Part shown: positions 56,282 to 64,000 of the stretch, piece after piece
Position numbering within the stretch: position 1 is the first letter of the stretch
Layout: every line of letters starts with the position of its first letter
DNA from: Cenococcum geophilum 1.58
Lineage: Eukaryota > Ascomycota > Dothideomycetes > Gloniales > Gloniaceae
Length of the DNA stretch: 64,000 nucleotides
Direction of reading: 5' to 3'
Assembly (NCBI GenBank): GCA_001692895.1
Contig: KV748181.1
Location: 3,787,640-3,851,639, forward strand
Translations under genes and position numbers: made by a program
The notes under the pieces: model-generated
Database searches by the model: none
What the model was told of the DNA's origin: nothing
The model's input: only the letters and a program-made list of their open reading frames with translations

Positions 56282-57060
56282 TATTCACTACTAAGGTTAT
56301 AGTATTAATAAAGTTAAATAATATACTACTAAAAGCAGCAGTTATAATAGCGTTAACGGCAGCAACTATATTGGGATTAGGTAATAACACTAGTATAATA
56401 AATACTAACTCTTAGCTAGTTACTATTAGATAGCTATAGAAATAGTTAATTAATTAATAGATAATAATAGAATACTTAAAGAAAGGATTAATGGGATTAG
56501 AGTAGCTAAGATTAAGTTACTATTTATTAAGTAATTTTTAGGGAAGAAGTTAAAGCTTAAAGGATTCCTTATATAAATACACTTTAAGGTTATATAGGAA
56601 GGAGTAAAGCTAGCAATACCTATAGATTAAGTCGCTTACGCAGGATTATTCTTAATAGGAAGGGCACTTAAGTGGTTAAAACCTTACCTAATAGAGGTAT
56701 AGGAAAATAGCATAGCAACTATTAACTAAGAGGTATAATATATATTTATAAGTTAGAACGGGTTCGCGGAATACCTAACGTAAATATTTAGAGACCTAGA
56801 GGTAACTACTATAGTAAAGAGAAAGCTTTAAAACCTAATATAGAGAACTTTAGTAATTAAATATATAATATAGTTTTAAATATTAGCTATATAGGTTAAA
56901 TGGAATAATAAGGCGCTTATAGCACAGTATAAGTAAGGACTTAAAGTAAAAGTATAAGGTAAGGATGTGGATAGGGAGTCCAATAATAGAATAATAGGTA
57001 TATTATATAGACAGAGACGAATCCTTAAGGGAAAAGGAGGAGTCTGTATATAAGGTAGGA
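56282..57060 (+). pseudogene. Family A gag relic, plus-strand copy
   Basis: Readable capsid-like pieces include AIPIDQVAYAGLFLIGRALK, QNGFAEYLTQIFRDLEVTT and WNNKALIAQYKQGLKVKVQ, typical of Ty3/gypsy gag (retrotransposon gag domain). Stops and Gln-to-stop changes fit RIP. Compared with the copy at 47.9-49.5 kb the frame diverges after KVKVQ, suggesting an internal deletion. Pol does not follow. Confidence 0.75.
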
Positions 57061-57592
57061 AGGGTTTTCTCTAAGTATGTATAGAGCACGTGCCTTACGG
57101 GCGAGTCACCCCTAGGTTGCCCTAGGGTCGCCTATACCTTACGGCTATATAACTATCTACTTAGGTTTTACCTACTAAATATATTATATAATTAGGGAGT
57201 ATAGAACTAGGTTTAAGGAAACGGATAACTTTTATAGCACTATTATTAGTAGTTAGTATATATCTAGTATTTTACTACCTATTATTATTCTCTAACCTAT
57301 TATAGAAGCCTACTCCAACCTCTTAGGCGGCTAGAACCAGATATCTAGAAAATAGCAATTTAAAATCTAGCTGCGGCTTTAGCCTATAGTTATTAAATAT
57401 ACTATAGGCCTAATGCTAAATTAATTAACTATAGAAATTATTAAGGACCTATATAAAGATGACCTTAATAACCTTATAGCGTATCTAAGCAATAATATAA
57501 GAGAGAGGTTCCTTATAAGCCTTAGCGATAACGAAACTAACGTAATTGTTGGCTTAGGCTATTTATTAGTAAGCTGGGCTATACTATTTAAT

Positions 57593-57740
57593 CTACTAAG
57601 TCTGTCTTAAAGGGAGAGCTTTAGAGTAGGCTAGACTAGTTTACTAAGTCTGTCCTAAATAGAGAGCTTTAAAGTAGGCTAGACTAGTCCGCTAAGTCTG
57701 TCTTAAAGGGAAAGCTCTAGAGTAAGCTAGAAAATCTAGG
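57593..57740. repeat. 48-bp tandem triplicate
   Basis: Three copies of a 48-bp unit starting near CTAAGTCTGTC (TCTGTC at 57,601, 57,649 and 57,697), with RIP-type C/T and A/G differences. 48 is a multiple of three, so it would add 16 residues per copy in a coding frame (LSLS.RESFRVG.TS type). The host gene is not recognisable. Confidence 0.85.
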
Positions 57741-58456
57741 GCCCTACTACTACTATAATATTTGCTAATTTAACTTTTGGAACTAGCTAAGTTTATTAGA
57801 TTTAGTAAAATATATATCCTCTACCCTAGTATATTACTTTATCCTAAATATAGGAACTAGCGAGCCTAGGCCAGAAGATTTAAATCTAATAAGTTATTTA
57901 TATAATTTAAGTAGTACTATAGCCTTATAGAGGATAGCTATGGCTAGTATAGTAATGGGAAAGCAATATTAAATTTAATTAAGAATAAGGAGTAGTATAT
58001 AAAGTTTATAATATATACTTTAGACTCTAGTATAGAGGAGCTAGTAAAGTTTTTAGTAGGAGATTAGGTATAGAACTTTCTATACTCTCCTATAGGATAA
58101 CTACGGCTTCTTTATTATATATGTTAGCTCTTAATTTACCTTTCTTTCGGCCTATATCTGCTACTCTTAGTAGCTACTTTTTAACTATATATATATGCTA
58201 TGCTAGTAAAGCTAAATACTTATAGTATATTATTGTCGTAGGGAGAGTAGAAAAGGTCTTATGCTTTTAGAATATATTATAACATAGTTGGGATATTATA
58301 TTAAATTATCTAAAATATATATAATAGATTATATAAGGAAGTGTATATAATTTGCCTTACTAGCCTTATAAATAGCTTTAAAGTAGCCTTTATTTATTAT
58401 CTAAAATATACTATTTGTATAAAAGAGGTAGATAGCTCTAAATATAATTATAGTTG

Positions 58457-58512
58457 CAGGTTGCGTATAGGTTGCGCGTAGGTTATACGTAGGTTGCGCG
58501 CAGGCTACGTGT
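58457..58512. repeat. Tandem repeat, 11-bp unit (AGGTTGCGCGT)
   Basis: Five copies of AGGTTGCGCGT with changes (AGGTTATACGT, AGGCTACGTG). Confidence 0.82.
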
Positions 58513-58859
58513 TAAAAAAACACAATATAGGCTAGTCGGTTAAGTTGCCAAATGCCTTAACTGCGCGCCAATTGGGTCAACCACTAACCATTAAGGCCAT
58601 TGGTAGGGTACTATATTTTGCCGATAGATAGAAGATAACCTTTAGGTATAGTATAAAATTTTAGTATACTAAGAAATATTGCGATATTATCCGAATATCG
58701 GCAATATTAGCAATACCGATATTTTATTAGTTTGTATTGGATAAGATTTTATCGGTGCTAGCACTAGGATACCTCCCTACTGTATGTACGGCCCTACTTA
58801 ATGCATATTAAAATCTAAAATTACTAAAAATTTAACTCTATTATATACAATTAAAATAG

Positions 58860-61420
58860 ACCCAATTGACGCCGCTTTTACTACATTGGAACTACAAGAT
58901 CCTCCTAATTACACTTAGACAGCTAAAGAATTTAATATTATTTATTCTATGCTTTCGCGAGGTTATTGGCAGATTACTTGCGCTAGAGAGGATGCGACGG
59001 AAATAAAATCTCTTCCATTAATATAGCAGGAGAGGGCTCTTCTTAGGTATATTAATCTTCTTACTAAACATAGCCTACCTCCTACTACTTAAATAGTGCA
59101 AAATTTTGCCTTTAAGATCTTAAGAATAACGCCTAGAAAGAACTAGGTTTTATAGTTTATTAAGTGCTATAAGAATAAGATAAAATTAAGCTATTTAGCC
59201 CTGACTAATATAGCCCGTAAAAGAGCTGATAATCTATATTAATATAAGCTCTTTTATAAGTTATTAAAGGAGAAAATTAAGAAGTATAAGATTAAGGTAT
59301 ATAATATGTACAATATAGATAAAAAGGGCTTTCTTATTAGCGTACTTAATAAGGGCAAGAGAATCTATACTAAGTTGGAAGTAGTTTAAGGTAAACTTCT
59401 TAGCGCTAGTTAAGATAGTAATAGAGAGTGGATTATAGTAATTAGAAGTATTTACGCTAACGGAATAAGCCTCCCTTTAGGCCTAATTTATTAAGCTATT
59501 TTTAGCAACCTCTAGGACCTCTAGCTTTAAGATATTAACCCTAAACAACACTAAGTTTTCTTTTTATTTACTATAATAGGCCGTCGAAAACGGACTCTGC
59601 ACCTATACGTGGTGACGGCTACGAACCTAGGTCTTTGAAGTTCAGACTCAGAGCCAACGCAGAGACGTTATATAGCGTGCAATAGGACCTAGTGGTCGTG
59701 GTTGTGAGCGTTATAGGCGGTAGTAAAAAATTTTTAGATAGTGAGATCTCGAAAACCACTACTGTGGCCCTCTACAATTTAGCTACGCTATTCTCCTATT
59801 AAGGCACCTATACAATCCAACGTGGATATACGGCATTTAATAGCATCCCCCGACCCCTAATAGAAAGCATTAATAACCTCTTATATTAACGAACAAGCGA
59901 TTGCGAGCGAATAAGCAGACGAATAAGCAAATATACGGCCCCTTCTAACCCCTAGGGCAATCGCCCACGGAGCATGCGGTTATTTGCCGTTTTTTTTCTA
60001 CTAAATACTACCTAGCAGCCTGGATTGCGACCCACGGTTTTCCCTATCTTCTTTTAACGGAGTAGTAACCCTTAGAAAGGGCCTAGCTGGGGCCTAAGTA
60101 TAAAAGATACCCAAATACATAATATCCCGCTCGCTTATTAGTATTATAGTAGTTAGAACGGATAAATCCCCCTTACGCCTTTAATAGGCCCTAGGGGGGG
60201 GAAGGCATAGCGTATATAGTAATAGTTAGATAAGAAATAGCATATAGGGGATGGCTAAGATACGGGAAATAGCAGTACAGCAATTAATTAGCAAGGCCTA
60301 GCTGGGACGTAGTAAACCCTAGCTAGGGTAAGCTAGAGAAGGAAGTAGTGGTTTCTAAGGAGTTCGAACATCCAAGGAGGACAGGACGTAGCCGTAGACC
60401 CGTAGGGCCGCCGCTACGGACAGATATGGCAAATCAGGGTTTTTCATCCTACTGAGGTGGCTCATAGGGTTTTTCCTCCCCCCCAGCAGCAAGGGTTTTT
60501 TCCCGTCAATATTACTTTTCCCTTATATACGGAGTAGTCTGCGTGGGGCTAGATAGCATCCGTATCAGACGTTAATTAAAGAAGAATTATTATTATTTAC
60601 TATAATAGGTTAAATAAATAAAAAATGGAATTCTTATAGCTACTACCCTCTTTAATATAGAAATAAAGAAGAAGCTAAAAATAGAAGATTCTAGAAGCTC
60701 TTAATATTAGATGGCTATAGATCTTATATTAATATATACTTCCTTAATTAGTGTTATAAGTATAGGATATTAGTAGCTGCATTTCCGCCTTATTTAACCT
60801 ACTAACTATAACCTCTTAATATTAGTATCTTCTCCCCTCTTAGTATATATTACAGCTAAGAACTTAATAATCTTATCTATAAGAGCTAGGGCCTCTCGTC
60901 TATTATAAAACGCGATTTCTTCTATTTATTTTAGGCTGTTTATAATAGGGCTTTTACTAAGAATAATATACTTAGTAGGTAGATAAATACTGGGCTTAAT
61001 CCGCTTAATCTAGAGGTTATTTTTAGCGCTATTAAGACCTAACAAAAGTAAGATAAAATAGCCTCTTGGCCTTTATTAAAAGACTTAAACACTTTAGCCC
61101 TTTTAGTAAGCGACTAGAGAAAGGTACGCAGGCTTCTATAAGACGTATTTAATAAGGTTATAGAGCTATAGGCCAAAAGACTGGAAAATACGGTTCTCAA
61201 GCTTACCGCTAATATTGCTCTCCTTTATTTAGAAAATAAGGGCCTCTAAAAGGTATTTAGCAATAAGAAGAAGAAGAGAACTTATAGCAAGCCTCTATTT
61301 AATAAACTACGTGCAGAAACTAACTGCAAGGCTATATTCTTTTATCGATTAGTAGTCCGTACACTAATTATAAGAAAAGAATAAGAACTTTATATTAAAA
61401 TAAGGTTATAGGGCTAAAAC
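58860..61420 (+). pseudogene. Second pogo/Fot1-type transposase relic, split by a retroposon
   Basis: Plus-strand pieces before the split: INLLTKHSLPPTT, VQNFAFKILRITPRKN, LTNIARKRADN, YKLFYKLLKEKIKKYKIK with YNIDKKGFLISVLNKGKR (the YN.DE.GF region), REWIIVIRSIYANGISLPLG (strand before the second Asp) and then a break at about 59,580. After the break (60,610 on): YNRAFTKNNILS and NTGLNPLNLEVIFSAIKT, the C-terminal pattern of pogo transposases, followed by a basic region. It is a different subfamily from the element at 34-50 kb. Inactivated by stops. Confidence 0.82.
59581..60592 (+). mobile_element. Retroposon-like insertion with 17-bp target duplication
   Basis: The word TTATTTACTATAATAGG occurs at 59,564-59,580 and 60,593-60,609, directly flanking 1,012 bases that interrupt the pogo relic. 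The insertion is GC-richer than its host. It ends with CTGCGTGGGGC, GTATCAGACGTTAATTAA and an ATTATT tail, matching the end of the insertion at 25,493-25,978. On the minus strand near its 5' end, GGTTCGTAGCC resembles a tRNA B box (GGTTCGANNCC), so a tRNA-related origin is possible but weak. No reverse transcriptase is readable. Confidence 0.75.
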
Positions 61421-61479
61421 TCTATATATTGCTTATCTTCTATATAGGTAGTTAAAGAGATTTTAAGGAACTTTAACTG

Positions 61480-64000
61480 ACGGTTAAAGTGATTTAATTG
61501 GTTAGATTCCTGCCAAGAGATTTCTCCCACAAGTCTTATCACGTAATATTATTGCAGGCTTATTTTCCAATACCCTCCCTTAAGCTTAATTAATGATACT
61601 GCTATATACACTGTATATAGGGGTATATAGTTGCTTAATAAGGGTTACTAAAGCTTCTCTATAGTAGAATAAGTGTCTAATAAGGAGTTACGCCCTCCCA
61701 AATATCTAGAGACAGCGCCTACTCTGTAAAATATCTCTTAAAATTTTTAGCAGTACCTCCCTATAGGTTTTTTACATTGCCTATAGAGCTCTAAAGGCCC
61801 TATAGCCTTACCCTATATCTTTCCTAAAGTATATCTATCCTTCTTACTAGTATAAGCCCTCCTTAATGTCGTGGCCGTTAGATTTAGGTGGTAGGTTTAA
61901 GTAGTAGGTTAGTAGATTAAGGTTAAGTTCTATCGCTTATTTTAAGGCCTTAAGGCCTTATTTAGCGCACTCTAAGGATCTACTAATTATACACTGATTT
62001 CCTATTAAGGCCTAGTGTAGTTAATTAAGTTTCTGTACCATTTAAAGGTATTTAAGGAAGGCGTAGAACTAAGGACCCGCAAAAGGCTTAGTAAGGCTAT
62101 TAGCCGCCATATTAATTAAAGTAACGTATATAAGGTTAATCCTATTACCGTTTATCTTATCTCTTATATAGTAAAACTAGATATTAATGTGCTTTATTTA
62201 ATTATGCTAAACTAGATTTTTAGCCAACACTTTTACAGCTTAGTTATTGGTTTTAATTAAGATCCTAGCAAACTATTTACTCTAGTCTAGTATACCTAGT
62301 TTAGTAAGTAAAAGTTAAATCCATATAGCCTCTTTTACTGCAGCCATTAGAGCCGTGTACTTTAATTAATATATTAATAGTAAAACAGTAGCCTATAGCT
62401 TTAATTTCTATAAAATTGGTCCTCTATTTAATATAAATATAAAGTCCAATATAGAGCGTCTTGTAGTTTTATCTTATCCCTAGTAGGCATTACTAAAGCT
62501 AATTAGTATAAGGTCTAGGTTGTTATCACCTCCGTAAATAATTTCTCTATTAAGTAAACCGGCCAGGTATTAAAGAATAAGTCTTACGGCCGTTATATAG
62601 GTAGAGGTAAAATTATAAGCGAAACGGCTTACTGTTAATACCGCAACGGCAATATCTAGCCTTGTTTCTGTTATAGAAAACATAACTAAATTAACTATAC
62701 TCTAGTATCTTCTAACATTATCCTTACTAGTAATTTCTTAATTAGCTATAAGCTTAATTAAGTACTTAATAGGTACTAGTAAGGCATTAGCCTTTTATAA
62801 TCTAAAATATTTAAGAGCTTTAATAAGGTAGGCTTGCTATAAGAGTGTAATCTTATTCTTTATTTAATCTTTTATAACTATTATATCTAAGTAAAAGCTT
62901 ATTGGCCTAAGATCTATTATTTAAATGGCTACTTTAAGCTCTAATTTTACCTAATTAACTACCGCTATATCTTTATAGATAATCTTAGTATTATTAATAC
63001 AGGTAGAAATAATTAAATCTTTTTATCCTTTACTAGTAGTGAATATACTATAATCCGCGTATAGATGGTAAAGTCTAAGTTTTTCTAGTAGAAACTTTAA
63101 GAGCGTTTTATACTAGATTTAAGGTAGCTATTTTAATTTATAGAGGCCCTTCTTAAGGCGGCAGACTTTACTGGCTTCTTTATAGCCTTTTAGCATAATA
63201 ATATAGAGTTCTTAATCAATTGGTCTATAGAGAAAGGTAGTTTTAATATCTATCTATTTAATTTTAAGGTTGTAGTAGGCAGTAATTACAAATAGAGCTC
63301 TAAAAGCTATAGGTTTTACTACTATAGTAAAGGTCTAGTCATAATCAACACCATACTGCTATAAATATCCCTTAATAACCCATCTAGCTTTATAGCAGAG
63401 GACCTCGCCATTTTTTCCCTTTTTAACTTTAAATATCTATTTACTAGCGAGAGGCTTATAAGAAGGTTTAAGGGGGGTAAGGTTAATAAGTTCCTACATT
63501 TAGTTCTTAATTAGAGACCCTACTTCCTATTACGGCACTAGCCTAGCGCGTTGCTATAACACGCGTTATTGTGGCTCGGCTAAGCATAGGACAAGAGCAC
63601 AGACCTAACCCCTAAGCGACACGTATATATATCTTGCCTTACCTCCTATATAAATCTTTACACGACATCAATTATACATAGTTACCTCGTACCTCGTACC
63701 TTAACAATCGGCACGTACTATCACACTTCCTCTATTATTACTTTTATCCATTCTTCGCTATTTAGGCCGTTAATTACTTAGTTATACATATAAGGCTTAT
63801 CTTTTTTAATTAAGGTAGTAGATATATAAGAGTATGCTTAAAAAAAACTGCATAGTAGAGCAAACGCAACATCAAATTTTCTAAGTCCTTTATATAAATA
63901 TTTTAGTATATACTTAGTAGTTTACATTATAGAGTCAAGTTTACACGAATATTATAATTATTTAAGGCATTAAGTGTAATTCTTGTGAATTTACGTACCT
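61480..64000 (-). mobile_element. Ty1/copia-type retrotransposon, 3' part, runs off the window
   Basis: Minus-strand RT of the copia type: WIFKVKKGKNGEVLCYKARW (VFK.K...G...RYKARLV), then YGVDYDWTF.IVVKP (GvDY.eTFaPVvk), IDIKTTFLYRPID (vDVktAFLyG.l) and VCRLKKGLYKLKQP. RNase H sequence should follow to about 61,700. A purine tract AAGGGAGGG precedes TATTGGAAAATAAGCC at 61,572, the likely start of the 3' LTR (TGTTGG in an intact copy), which extends below to about 61,480 or further. Frames carry many stops. Integrase and gag would lie beyond 64,000. A solo LTR interrupts the RT region. Confidence 0.82.
63528..63725 (-). repeat. Solo LTR inserted in the copia RT
   Basis: 198 bp between direct repeats CTTCC (63,523-63,527 and 63,726-63,730; ACTTCC also matches). 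In minus sense it begins TGTGATAG and ends CCGTAATA, which a C-to-T change could derive from CCGTAACA. The copia reading frame resumes on each side: WIKAIIEEV before and IGSLIKN after. No internal region remains, so it probably arose by LTR-LTR recombination. A TATATATA site lies near 63,628-63,640. Confidence 0.78.

Larger units (their letters stand above)
57061..58860. other. Unclassified RIP-damaged repeat DNA
   Basis: About 1.8 kb of AT-rich sequence. It begins with TGTATAGAGCACGTGCC and has a TATATAA site about 70 bases later, which could be the start of another LTR, but no partner is visible. It contains a 48-bp triplicate (57,593-57,740) and an 11-bp array (58,457-58,512). No protein domain could be recognised on either strand. 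Confidence 0.45.

Noticed and set aside
59600-59700. A tRNA gene suggested by a B-box-like GGTTCGTAGCC on the minus strand
   Set aside because: I could not form a cloverleaf with paired acceptor and anticodon arms. At most it is a tRNA-derived head of a retroposon.

Overview
The window is genomic DNA of a filamentous ascomycete (Pezizomycotina). The genes carry short GT-AG introns of about 40-220 bases, often with a CTAAC/CTAAT branch motif. The products are typical of that group, including a pisatin-demethylase-like P450, Baeyer-Villiger-type flavoprotein and BTB proteins. The repeats are AT-rich and look damaged by repeat-induced point mutation (RIP): CA/TG pairs are nearly absent and catalytic Asp codons have become Asn. 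A few N bases point to a draft assembly. The genus cannot be named from the sequence alone.

Region 1 (about 1-32,400) is a gene-bearing segment. A metabolic group opens it: a five-exon P450 (1290-3177), a small SAM methyltransferase (3968-4708) and a YtcJ-type amidohydrolase (5069-7031, minus). A housekeeping block follows: a small single-helix protein, an ERCC6L2/Rad26-like SNF2 ATPase, the exosome subunit RRP41 divergent from it, a large protein joining two cyclic-nucleotide-binding domains to an F-box and leucine-rich repeats, an MJ1316-domain protein, a glycine-zipper protein and a DUF7053-like protein. After a gene-poor stretch (22,153-27,307) that holds a foldback element split by a retroposon, there are a Baeyer-Villiger-type monooxygenase, a convergent short-chain dehydrogenase and a BTB protein.

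Region 2 (about 33,300-50,340) is mobile DNA. A 719-bp hAT-like MITE with a perfect 8-bp target duplication precedes a three-level nest. A pogo/Fot1 DNA transposon (34,204-50,338) is split inside its transposase by a Ty3/gypsy retrotransposon (35,633-49,923, 422-bp LTRs, perfect TAGGC duplication). That element is itself split by a chromodomain-bearing Ty3/gypsy element (41,112-47,453, 193-bp LTRs, TCTTA/TCTTG duplication). The order of insertion can be read directly: pogo first, then the 422-bp-LTR element, then the 193-bp-LTR element.

Region 3 (50,340-54,100) is a small GC-richer island with an intronless TetX-like FAD monooxygenase and, upstream on the same strand, a frameshifted and truncated drug-transporter (MFS) remnant.

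Region 4 (54,100-64,000) is again repeats. It opens with a foldback pair of 12-bp minisatellite arrays, followed by a Tc1/mariner relic, a plus-strand copy of the 422-bp-LTR family, a second pogo-type relic split by a 1-kb retroposon, and a Ty1/copia element holding a 198-bp solo LTR. Two retroposons 34 kb apart share a 3' end, which suggests a retroposon family mobilised by one machinery. I see no tRNA, rRNA, CRISPR or bacterial-type operon. No clear new defence or biosynthetic system stands out. The strongest leads are the transposon nest, the paired retroposons, the foldback minisatellite and the cyclic-nucleotide/F-box protein.
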